From Emiliania huxleyi CCMP1516 (taxonomy: Eukaryota > Haptophyta > Isochrysidales > Noelaerhabdaceae): 64,000 nucleotides of DNA. Shown here in pieces: positions 43,300 to 52,329 of this stretch (its first letter is position 1; the number at the start of each line of letters is the position of its first letter). The stretch lies in the NCBI RefSeq assembly GCF_000372725.1, contig NW_005197722.1, forward strand, positions 439,517 through 503,516, in the 5' to 3' direction. The position numbers were made by a program, and so were the translations under genes. Under the pieces are notes generated by a model, which ran no database searches, was not told where the DNA came from, and saw nothing but the letters and a program-made list of their open reading frames with translations.

Positions 43300-43682
43300 G
43301 CGAGCTGTACTCCAAGCTGGGTGCTCAGCATGGGCAAGTTTGAGGAGCCGCACACGGGCACGTCGTCCTTCTCGATGATGCTCGGCGACGCGCCCTCCCT
43401 GGACGGCAAGTACACCATCTTTGGGCGCGTCGTGGCGGGCGACCACGTCTTGTCGCAGCTCGAGCAGCTCGAGACGCGTCGGGAAGGCGCCGCGAGACGA
43501 GGATGCCCCGGGATGCCCCAGAGCTCTTTCCTGAAACCCCCTCCCTGACGCGCCGCGCCGCCGCAGGCATCTTCGTCAAGCCGAAGGAGCGGGTCGAGGT
43601 GGTGTCGGCCGTCCTCATGCACGCGAGCGACGGAGGCGGGCTGGAGCTGCACGAGTGCGAGGAGCAAAAGACGGAGCTATGA
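43300..43682 (+). pseudogene. Cyclophilin (CYP23-type peptidyl-prolyl isomerase) 3' fragment
   Basis: Exon 43300-43486 reads WVLSMGKFEEPHTGTSSFSM then LGDAPSLDGKYTIFGRVVAG and LETRREG. Exon 43567-43682 continues IFVKPKERVEVVSAVLMHAS and stops at 43682. The intron has GC-AG ends and phase 1. The match is to the C-terminal half of plant CYP23-like cyclophilins (LDxKYAIFGKV... REGIFVMP). The N-terminal half, with the active-site Arg (FHRVI) and the QGGD motif, is absent from the preceding 1 kb on this strand, so this is a 5'-truncated copy or a rearrangement. It may still be spliced into the transcript of the upstream gene. Confidence 0.65.
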
Positions 43683-43959
43683 GGAGCGGGGGGGAGGCGG
43701 CGCACGGGCAGGTCTCGGCGTGGCGGGTGGGCGGCGGAGGCGGCTGGCGGAAGAGAAGCTGGGAGGCTGTAAAACGTGTCACAATCCGAATCCCGCGTGT
43801 CACGTGTCAGGTGTCACTGGGGCCAGTCCCAGACTGCGTTTTACTAACCGTTTTTTGTTACAATTCTGAATTCAGCTAGTCATAAATGATCAAAAATGTG
43901 ACCCGGCTCGCACAGAAACACCTCCAAACTCATGTCGTCAGTCTCGGCCGACGGCCGTC

Positions 43960-45114
43960 TTAGTCCACGTCACCGTGGTCCTGCGAATCCGCTGAGAGAG
44001 TCGACGAACGGCGGCTGAGCGACGGCGCCGCGCCGCCCGGCGCCAGACGTCCCCCGTCGGTGGCGTGGTGCTGCAGGATCGCCCTCGCCTCGTCCAGCGC
44101 CTGCAGGAGAGCGCTGTCGGACATGGCCGCGGCGTCGGCCCTGTGCCACGCTCCCAAAGCCACGCTGCCAGCACGGCCGCTGCTCGTCCCGGCGGTGGAG
44201 TCGCGCCAGGGGGGCCGCGGGTGGCGGTCCCCCCGCTGGGGCGTCGTCGCTCGCGAGAGAGGCACGTTGGCGGAGCAGCTCAGCTGCTCCTCGAGGGAGC
44301 GGTTGATGGCGCCGCCGACGGCGGCGAGGAGGAGCGCGCCGACGAGGAAGCAGGCGAAGGCGGCAAGCGCGAAGGGGAGCGGCAGGATCTCGAACGCAAG
44401 GACGCCTACCCATCCCAGCAGTCCGGCCGTGTGTGACTGCGCATCTGCGCTGTGAGGGTCTCACTGCGGCGCGGGGCATCGTCCCGCTCTCGCGCACCAA
44501 TGGCTGGCAGGTACAAGCAGAGCGCAGCCCACGTCGCGTGGCGAGCCGCGCGGCGGAAGTGCCAGGTGGACTGAAGGAAGACGCGCAGCCGGTCGGGGTG
44601 CGCCCGCTCGCGGAGGATTTTTGCGGCGTAGTACTGCATCGTCATGATGGCGGTGGAGTAGCCACTGAGCGCAGTCACGACCTGTGCGCGCGGTACCTGA
44701 GTTGCAGCTAGCTGGAGTGCGTCGGCCGGATGCGGAGGGCACAGCACAGCGCACCGCGATGAGGAGGGCAAACACGAGGACCGCTGGAGAGAGCTCCTGT
44801 GTCGGCGGTGCATTATACGCAAGTGGCGGAGGTGGCGCATACGGAGTCAGTGCGGGCCAGCTTGAGGTCTGACGCAGGCGGTGCTGCTCCGCGTCGTTGG
44901 TGATGCTCGCGAGGTTGACGAAGGAGCTAACTGCCGAGCCAAACACGACAGCCGACACGATGGCGTAAGCGTTGTATGCATCCGCGCTGGCATCTGTAAA
45001 CCTGACGTTGCCGGCGCTGGCCGGAGCCTCACTCCTCGGAAGCAGAGGCTCGCTCGCCGATTTCAGCGGGGGGCGTGGGGGAGCGGCTCCGCCGACGCTC
45101 TGCAGCCGGATCAT
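43960..45114 (-). CDS. Multi-pass membrane protein of unknown function
   Basis: Start at Met 45114 (MIRLQSVGGAAPP). An exon runs through a helix YAIVSAVVFGSAVSSFVNLA. Then come ELSPAVLVFALLIA (after a GACACAG acceptor), VVTALSGYSTAIMTMQYYAA with a following basic loop, WAALCLYLP and, in the last exon, GVLAFEILPLPFALAAFACF with LVGALLLAAVGGAIN. The soluble tail has MSDSALLQALDEARAILQHH and ends HGDVD, stopping at 43960. Four transmembrane helices with a cytosolic acidic tail are likely. Intron boundaries at about 44850-44780, 44720-44650 and 44510-44430 are approximate. No family recognised. Confidence 0.55.
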
Positions 45115-45133
45115 GGATGCTACACCAAGTGTT

Positions 45134-45195
45134 CTCGAGGTTCTCGAGGTGGATATCCTTTGGCCGCGTTGGGTAGCGAGGATTGGTGTGACGCG
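45134..45195 (-). repeat. Dispersed repeat family A, copy 2
   Basis: 45134-45175 is the exact reverse complement of the 42-bp core. Similarity to the copy near 58 kb continues to about 45195 (GCGAGGATTGGTGT) and again at TGTTTTCTGACGGCCG (about 45210). It starts 20 bp upstream of the Met of the minus-strand gene at 45114. Confidence 0.93.
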
Positions 45196-45440
45196 CGTTG
45201 TGTTTTCTGACAGTGTTTTCTGACGGCCGTCAGTGATCGTACACCCTTCCCGTGCTGATGCGCGCTGTTCACAAGCGTCGTGTACCCCCGCACGGGTGCT
45301 GTTAACAAAGCGCATGCGGCACTGCCTGTCACGCAAAAACAAAACAACGGGCCAAACGAAAACACGCGCATTGTTCACACGAGCTTTAAACACGCAGAGG
45401 CCGTAGACTAGGGCTGACTGAACCCGCAACAGCGCTATAG

Positions 45441-45827
45441 AGGGTTGTCAAACGTTAATTTGTGGGGCCTAACAGCAGTTGCGCTATTGTTGGCTGAAAT
45501 CCTCAACGTTGTTCAAGTGTTCATCCCCAGCCCATGCTGTTACTGTTTGTTACTGTTGTTACTGTTGTTCAGCGGCCAGCAAGCAGAAAATGGCAAAAAA
45601 CCCGGGTAAAAACCCGAAAATAGTAAATACCTGGGATTTTCCGGGTATTTTCGGGTATTACCCGCACTGGACACTAGAGATCATCGTGGGTCACTGCCAG
45701 GCCTTCCTTACTGTTGTTCAGTCGGCCTAACGTTAGCTACTGTTGTTGGGGAGCCCCACTGTTGTGTGGTTCTGTTGTTACTGTAAACACTAGCAACACT
45801 GTTCAGCTCTTAACGTTTGACAACCCT
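45441..45827. mobile_element. MITE-like element with 18-bp terminal inverted repeats
   Basis: AGGGTTGTCAAACGTTAA at 45441-45458 is exactly inverted at 45810-45827. The 387-bp interior is clearly A/T-richer than the window, has no coding frame, carries repeated TTACTGTTGTT motifs and an inverted motif around 45600-45663 (GGGTAAAAACCC ... GGGTATTACCC). These traits fit a small non-autonomous DNA element. No target-site duplication could be seen. Confidence 0.65.
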
Positions 45828-46553
45828 ACGCTGCGCGCTGCGGGAACACCCTCGGGTGCCGCCGGCCCGGGTGGGGCTGCGCCCCCCTGCGCCGCTATGG
45901 AGCTAGAGCATGGCTCGTCGCTCGACAGAGCCGAGACCCCGCGTTGAGGCGGCGCTCCTGTGGGCCGCTGTAGATTCGGGCGATATTCGGCAGATCTGAC
46001 GTATCTCCCGATCTCATCCCCGAGTGATGGGCGACGTCCCCTAGTTGCTAGTATGTATACACGTCCCTAGTGTCACGCACTACTAGTGATCTTCACATCT
46101 TGGTGTGTTTCGGACGGCCCTAGCTACCTTCGTTAGAGTGTTCTCCCCGCCGTCCGCCAGCGAGACTGACTCAGATCTCAGTCGTTGGCGGCCGCAGTTT
46201 TCTGTGACCCACCCACCTCTCCCTTGTGTTTTGTCTGGGGGAGGGGCTTCTCCTGCGGAGTCGTCAGTCGATCGTGCGTGCCGGCAGGGCCGCTGCGCCG
46301 CTCCTCTTTGCTTTCTATCTTCTCTACTCCCTACTATCATTTCGTTCCCGTCCTACCAGCTACCAGAGAACAGCCAGGGCCCAGGCTCAGATTGGACACA
46401 CCGGCGCGCAGTAGTTGTGAGTTTATATGACTCCGTGAACTCTCAGGGTCGAGGGAGGATCTCGACTTCTCGAGTTGCACCCGGACTGGACACCAGCGCG
46501 GCATGCCATCCCCGGTCTCCGGGAGGCTGGGTCTGTCAGCAGGCTGGGGTGTG
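45828..46553. other. Intergenic region
   Basis: No supported gene. Frames at 46105-46683 are short and overlap; the sequence is pyrimidine-rich around 46200-46350. Confidence 0.4.
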
Positions 46554-46588
46554 TACCATACCATACCCACAAAAAGTCCGAACCCTGC
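46554..46588 (+). repeat. Short repeat upstream of a start codon (copy at 17204-17234)
   Basis: TACCATACCATACCCACAAA followed by AAGTCCGAACCCTGC; the chosen ATG of the AP2-like gene is 10 bp further on. Confidence 0.8.
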
Positions 46589-46598
46589 TCGAGAAGCC

Positions 46599-47507
46599 AT
46601 GGAAAGTGCAACGCAGACGCTCACGGCCACCCGGGCGGTGCCGCTCGAGGCTCCACTCCTCTTTGGCCACCCTCGCCCGATGACGCGAGCAGAGGCTGCG
46701 GCCGCGGCGTTGCGGGAGGGCCTGCACCTCGTGCCTGGCGATGGCCAGACCGGCTATCGCGGCATATCGTACCGGCCGGAAAAGAATAGTCTGTTGGCGA
46801 AGCCCTTCAAGGCGCGGCTCGTGCACGCCGACCGCGGCGGCTATGTGGAGCACATTGGGCGCTTCACTAGCGCTCATGAGGCAGCACTGGCGTTTGCGCG
46901 GCGCCTTGGGCCAGAGGCGTGCGCCTGCGAGCCCCGCAGCGATCCTCCTCCTCCGCCTCCTCCTCCGCCTCCTCCTCCTCCTGCTGATGCTGCTCCTGCT
47001 GCTGCCCCGCCGCCTCCAACGCCACCGGAGGCTCCACACGCCGGGACTAAAGTCGAGCAGCTCATCCGCGACCGGCAGGCGGCGCGCGAGCAGCGCGACT
47101 TTGCCGAGGCGGACCGCATTCAGCTCAAGCTGCGTGCGCTGGGCGTGTCCGAGGCGGCGATGCAGGGCAAACCAGCTGCCGCGTGCAGCGCTGGCGGCTC
47201 GAGACCGCTCTCGACGGCCGCCGCGCCGTCCTTGCCAGCCGCGCCCACCGCTCCTCCTTCGGACTTTCTCGAGGGCCTCCTTGGCGTTGGCCCCGCCGGC
47301 ACCCCGGCCGGCGCCAGCAGCGGGTCTGCCAAAAGAAGGCGGAAGACAGCGAGTCGCGAGTCGGTTAGTGCGGGCGCGGGCGAAGAGGGTGATGGGGCAG
47401 GTGAGCCACCTCCGAAGCGAAAGCAGCCCAGCGGCGCCGCAAAGCGCAAGGCGCTCGCGAAGAAGCGCGCGGCGGCGTCGATGGTCGCCCTGGTGAACTC
47501 ATTATGA
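46599..47507 (+). CDS. AP2/ERF-like DNA-binding protein with a cysteinyl-tRNA-synthetase-like helical hairpin
   Basis: 302-aa single-exon frame. Residues about 50-110 form an AP2-like domain: GYRGISYRPEKNSLLAKPFK then ARLVHADRGG and HIGRFTSAHEAALAFARRLG, with the YRG...RL...LG.F.T..EAA.A.A pattern. A Pro/Ala linker follows. Residues about 150-185 read VEQLIRDRQAAREQRDFAEA, then DRIQLKLRALGV, matching the C-terminal hairpin of cysteinyl-tRNA synthetase (LI..R..AR...D.A.AD.IR..L...G). The C terminus is strongly basic (AKRRRKTASRES, PPPKRKQPSGAAKRK), a likely nuclear signal. Expected to be a transcription factor; the hairpin may bind RNA or mediate contacts. Confidence 0.75.
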   Translation: MESATQTLTATRAVPLEAPLLFGHPRPMTRAEAAAAALREGLHLVPGDGQTGYRGISYRPEKNSLLAKPFKARLVHADRGGYVEHIGRFTSAHEAALAFARRLGPEACACEPRSDPPPPPPPPPPPPPADAAPAAAPPPPTPPEAPHAGTKVEQLIRDRQAAREQRDFAEADRIQLKLRALGVSEAAMQGKPAAACSAGGSRPLSTAAAPSLPAAPTAPPSDFLEGLLGVGPAGTPAGASSGSAKRRRKTASRESVSAGAGEEGDGAGEPPPKRKQPSGAAKRKALAKKRAAASMVALVNSL

Positions 47508-49985
47508 GTGGATGGTGCGTGTGTGATTCGCGCGATTGGGTACGGCCGGATCACGATAGTCAGCCCCAGCGCGAACCGCGGGGTACCCCGACGAATTCAA
47601 CACGAAACGGAACACAAATAGGGTGCCCACAGGACCCAAAAGAAAATAGCTTTCCGGCTCAAAAAGGGACGCACGAGGCAAATCTGATGTTGGCCAGTTC
47701 CAATAGGAGAGAGGCCTCTTCCGTTGGGGGACCGAGTACATAGGAAACGAGGGTTCCCCGGTTTGTCACGCGCGAGCGCGAGCGTGACACTGCACTTGGC
47801 GCCGAGCGCCCGCGGCTCAGACCTTGTGCAGGCCACCCCTCGGTGGTCACGCCGGTCCGGACCGATGGCGCTCGGTGTGGAGCAAGCAAGACCCCCCCCC
47901 CCCCCATCGGCGCGCGCTCGCCATTCCAACGGCCGCCAGGAGCACCAAGAGGACTCCTCATGGCTGTGACCAAGTGGGATTCGACCGGCCTCGGCTGGGG
48001 GGGCGGGTTGTCCCGGCTGCGGACGCGTTCTGCAGCCCGCTGGGCCCGTGACAGCACCCCAAAACTGCCCCTCGGCGGCATACAGCACTGCCAGCCAGCC
48101 TCTTCCTCCTCCTAAGGGCTGTACTATAGGCCATATTGCGCCGCCTCCTACTGGCAGCCGGGCGGGCGCGCGCCGCGGGCGCCTCGGCGCGCGCACGGCT
48201 CGCAAAGTTCGAACGAGTACTGCCGCCCGGCCGCCTCAAGGCTGCCGGACGGCAGTACTCGCCTCGCAAGGCGCGCACCGGCTGCTCTGGCTGCTGCGCC
48301 GGCGGCCGCTGCGCTGGCCGCTGCTGCGCCGGCTGGCGGGCGGTACGGCCGCCGGCGGCCGCTGCACCCGCGCCTTCCCTCGCGGGCGCCGTCGCGCCGC
48401 GCGCGCCCAACTCTGGTGGCACACGGCACGCGTCGTCACTCAGCCGCGGAGAACAGGCGGTGCAGCGCGCGAAGCGCGCGCGATCTCGTACTTTTAAGGC
48501 TGGATCCGGCCATTCCAAGGGTATACCTTTGAGAATCCCCAGCGTCCCTCCCTCCTAGTCACACTCTCAATATCTCGACTGGCCAACACGAAGTGCTGCG
48601 ATCTGGGGTGGCCCATTTCTTTTTTCTTTTCTTTTTTTGGGCCCTGTGGGCACCCTAACACAAAACTCAAAAGCCGGCACCAACTTTTGTAGTGGGGGAA
48701 ATGGTGATTTTTGAATGAACGCCTCGCGCAAAACCACCGCTACCATGCCAAAGAAGACCCTTGTGGGCTATCCAGAACACCTAAGATCATGCCCTAGCTC
48801 TAAAGTGGGCCCGAGATACGCCAGCTAAACCCCGGATTTTTTCCGGCAGCGGGCCACACATGGCCGGCTACCCAAGCGGGTCGCACGGAGACACGGGAAG
48901 GCTGCCGCAAGCCGCCTCCGGGTGCAGGGGCCCGGCGCGGTGGGCGGGGGCAACGACCCGGTAGCTGGCCGCGCCTCTCCCCCCCGCCCGTCGCCGCTGC
49001 ACCCCTTGCCGCGGCCCTCGTCGCTGCTGTAGCGACAACAGCCGCGGCACGAGGTCAGAACGCGGCCTCGGAGAGCTCGAGCGAAGGCGCCGACGGTGGC
49101 AGCCGTGGTAGTGGTTTATGGTAGAAGGATCCTGAGCCGTCGGGCACCACGCTCGACGTCGCCGATCAGCCGCACCTGTCGCGAGCGCCTGCGCGTCGGG
49201 CGCTGCCGGCTCGACCTCCATTTCCGGCGAGGTGTCGGGCGCGGCGGGCGGCTCCGGCGCCTCGGTGGCGACCGTGGGCTCGGTGGTCGCCTTGGGCTGC
49301 CTGTGGATGTTGTCGTTGGCTGATTTCTTATGCTTCTTGCCCGTTCGGCCGAGGCCTTTGTTGCGAGGCATCTCGGTACACGCGACGGCAGCACGACGTA
49401 CGCGACGAGGACGGCTCCTTGATGGCGACCTGCAGCAGGACGGTGCGCATGTTAAGAGCGTGGTAGCGGACGCATCGGGCCTAGCCCGGGGCCGTGGCGT
49501 GTACCGAGAGGCTGGTCTACCGAACACTTTTGGTGCACACCTGCCCAGAAGAGCGGCCCGGAAAAATTTTTCTTCGCAGCCTGAGCCATTTCCCCCACTA
49601 ACTTTTGATTCGCGGCCCCCGGCCCCCCCCCGCCCGGCGGCGCGGCGAACGTTCGTTCTCGTTTGCCACCGACCCACCGCAAGCGGCCCATGAACTGGCA
49701 GGCTGACTCGTTGAGGTCTTTTCTCGCAGCTGCGAGACATGCTTTCTCGGAGCGGGGCACCCAAAACAACAGGGCGGAAGGGAGGGGTGACCATACGCGC
49801 AGCGCAGGAGGGGTGCCCAATAGGGGGCACAAAGGTAGCTCAAAGGGGAGTGAACAAGACGCCGCACAGGCGACGTGCACGCTCGCCGCCTGCGCTCGCC
49901 GCGTCGCTCTCTCCCTTACCTTCTTTGCTTGAACTGGGGAATAAAGAGAGCTTCTGCGAGCCGCGCTCGGCCCCTGTCGGGCGCG
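47508..49985. other. Region with little gene content
   Basis: Includes a C-run (47892-47905), GC-rich DNA with overlapping frames (48120-48500), an A/T-richer stretch (48580-48860) and an eIF1A-like N-terminal fragment on the minus strand (49245-49371). No complete gene is supported. Confidence 0.4.
49245..49371 (-). pseudogene. Possible eIF1A-like N-terminal fragment
   Basis: From Met 49371 the minus strand reads MPRNKGLGRTGKKHKKSAND, close to the start of eukaryotic initiation factor 1A (MPKNKGKGGKN). After about 20 residues it diverges into a Thr/Glu/Pro/Ala-rich tail without the OB-fold sequence. It could be a truncated copy, a first exon with the rest not found, or a chance basic peptide. 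Confidence 0.3.
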
Positions 49986-50119
49986 ATGGCCGCGGCAGTA
50001 AGCTGCCCCCCGGAGCTGCGAGTGAACTCCATCGTCACGGCCGAGGATTGGGGCCGCCTCGAGCCGTACCTGCGCGAGTCGTTCGAGATTCCCACCTCCG
50101 TCAAGATCGGAGGGCAAGG
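49986..50119 (+). CDS. Candidate first exon of an unrecognised gene
   Basis: ATG at 49986 opens MAAAVSCPPELRVNSIVTAE then DWGRLEPYLRESFEIP and SVKIGGQ, a natural-looking soluble sequence, up to a GTGCTG donor at about 50120. Downstream lies dispersed repeat C (50205-50441). A further exon may start at 50758 after a GTTCGCAG acceptor, but the reading frame there is not decisive. Function unknown. Confidence 0.35.
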
Positions 50120-50204
50120 TGCTGTTCAGCGGCATGGGAAGGCGAAACACAGTCCGACCAACGACTGGGACACCAACGCGGTATGGGTGGACGCTAGACG
50201 GGCG

Positions 50205-50441
50205 GTGACGGTCACACAGGAGCGACGCACAGAACCACAAGACAAGACACTCAGCCAACGTGGCTGCCACACATCCTGAGCGAACTCCCCTAGTCACCCG
50301 CGGCCGGCCGGACTCCATCCGGCACGCGTCGCTGGGCGCTCAGAGCCGCGTCCCCTGCTCGCCACCCCGACGCTCAAGGCGCCCGAGTCGAACGACAGGC
50401 GGCACGCGAAGACTGGTTGCAATCCCGCCGACCGCGAGGCC
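50205..50441 (+). repeat. Dispersed repeat family C, copy 1
   Basis: About 235 bp from GTGACGGTC through AACCACAAGACAAGACACTC, CACCCGCGGCCGG, GCGTCGCTGGGCGCTCAGAG to TGGTTGCAATCCCGCCGACC. A copy with high identity and small indels is at 58742-58973. Confidence 0.93.
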
Positions 50442-51264
50442 GGGGCCAGCACAAAAGAGAAATTCCTCTGATATGCCTTGTTTGATATGCCTTGTTTTCG
50501 TGAGTCCAATCAGTGCTCGAGGCTTTCCAGGGTTTGCTCGAGGCTTCCCAGTAGGTCTCCGAGCGTCCCTCGCGCTGGCCCCGCCGCTTTGCACGCCCGA
50601 TGGCCGCCGCAAGCTGCACGCCTTGATCCCCGCGACGCCAGCTACTCGCGGAACCCGCCCCGCCCGCACCACTCCCGCCGTGCGATGCGCGCTCTCTCGC
50701 CGCCCGACGGCGCCCCTTGGCCTCGCACCGCCTGCTCCCTCCCGTTCGCAGGTGCCGCCGCTGCCATTGAGGAGCCGCGAGAGGCGTCCGCTGCTGTCCA
50801 TTCGCCACCCTTGCCCCGCGTTAGCCCGCACGCATCCCATTTTATGCTGCTGGCGCTCGACCGCCGTCACCTGCGCGCCCGCAGATCCAAAACAACGTGA
50901 GCGAGGGGAGCCGCCGCGGCATCTTGCGAGCTCGAGCTTTAAACGCTACGAGTAGGCGCGTCCCTCCTGAGCCCCCCTTTCTCTCCATTCCCCCTCAAAG
51001 ATCGCTCCCAGAAGCACTTGATGGCCCAAACGCGATGCCCGTGATTGCCCGAGTCGCTTCCGGGATCAGCATGGCACTTCCGCACCTCGTTGTGGAGGCG
51101 CTCTAAGCGCTCGCGGGCTGCGCGCCGTGGGTCCCGCGCAGCCCGCCTCCTTCTCTCTGCCCTCTCTCCCGGCGGAAGAGAGGCAACCCGTCCCGCTCTC
51201 GCGCCAGCGTTGCCCCTCTATAGCGAAGGGGCGTGCCGATACTCGTCGAGACTATGCGCGGTAG
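50442..51264. other. Region between repeat C and the minisatellite array
   Basis: GC-rich with overlapping open frames. An acceptor-like GTTCGCAG at 50750-50757 and a natural-looking short frame at 50897-51106 (MSEGSRRGILRARALNATSR...) are the only hints of coding. Not enough for a gene call. Confidence 0.35.
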
Positions 51265-52323
51265 TACTCTGCACAGTCTCCAGTAATAATGCACGGTAGT
51301 ACTCTGCACAGTCTCCAGTAACCAGTAATAATGCAGTACCTTAAGGTACTCTGCAGTCTGCAGTAACCAGTAATAATGCAGTACTCTGCAGTCTGCAGTA
51401 GTCCGCGCAGTATCCAGTAGTAATGCGCGGTAGTACTCTGCAAAGCAGTAACCAGTAATAATAGGAGTGCCCTGCACAGTCTCTAGTAATCAGTAGTAAT
51501 AGGAGTGGACTGCACAGTCTCCAGTCCCCAGTCATAATAGTGCTATGCACAGTCTCCAGTAACCAGCAGCAGCGCACAGTCTCCAGTAACCAGCAGCAGC
51601 AGGACTATGCACAGTCTAGTAACCAGTAATAATAGGAGTGCCCTGCACAGTCTCTAGTAATCAGTAGTAATAGGAGTGGACTGCACAGTCTCCAGTCCCC
51701 AGTCATAATAGTGCTATGCACAGTCTCCAGTAACCAGCAGCAGCGCACAGTCTCCAGTAACCAGCAGCAGCAGGACTATGCACAGTCTAGTAACCAGTAA
51801 TAATAGGAGTGCCCTGCACAGTCTCTAGTAATCAGTAGTAATAGGAGTGGACTGCACAGTCTCCAGTCCCCAGTCATAATAGTGCTATGCACAGTCTCCA
51901 GTAACCAGCAGCAGCGCACAGTCTCCAGTAACCAGCAGCAGCAGGACTATGCACAGTCTAGTAACCAGTAATAATAGGAGTGCTCTGCACAGTCTAGTAG
52001 CCAGTAGTAATAGTAATAATAGGAGTGCTCTGCACAGTCTCCAGAACCAGTAATAATAGTACTGCTCTGCACAGTCTAGTAACCAGTAATAATAGGAGTG
52101 CTCTGCACAGTCTCCAGTCCCCAGTCATAGTGCTCTGCTGCACAGTCTCCAGTAACCAGTAAATAATAGTTACTGCACAGTCTGGTACAGTCTCCAGTAA
52201 CCAGCAGCAGCAGGACTATGCACAGTCTAGTAACCAGTAATCATAAGGTGCTCTGCACAGTCTCCAGTCCCCAGTCACAATAATAGTGCTCTGCACAGTC
52301 TCCAGTAACCAGCAGCAGCAGAC
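51265..52323. repeat. 1-kb minisatellite with a 171-bp higher-order unit
   Basis: Built from variants of a roughly 35-45-bp unit containing GCACAGTCTCCAGTAACCAG and TAATAATAGGAGTGCTCTGC. In the centre, 51601-51771 and 51772-51942 appear identical over 171 bp, and the preceding about 155 bp are a third copy, so the array has a higher-order structure. Flanks hold more diverged units (CAGTACCTTAAGGTACTCTG at the left). It ends 6 bp before the first Met of the gene at 52330 and is markedly A/T-richer than its surroundings. Confidence 0.97.
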
Positions 52324-52329
52324 TATCAC

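Noticed and set aside
49875-50279. 134-aa frame at 49875-50279 taken whole
   Set aside because: Only the part from 49986 to about 50119 looks coding; the end runs into dispersed repeat C.
51252-51477. Minus-strand frames with repeated TTGYC-type peptides in the 51-52 kb array
   Set aside because: They follow the period of the minisatellite and have no start context; treated as repeat-derived.
51265-52323. Centromere-like satellite because of the 171-bp unit
   Set aside because: The length equals that of primate alpha satellite by coincidence; the sequence is unrelated and the array is only 1 kb and next to genes.
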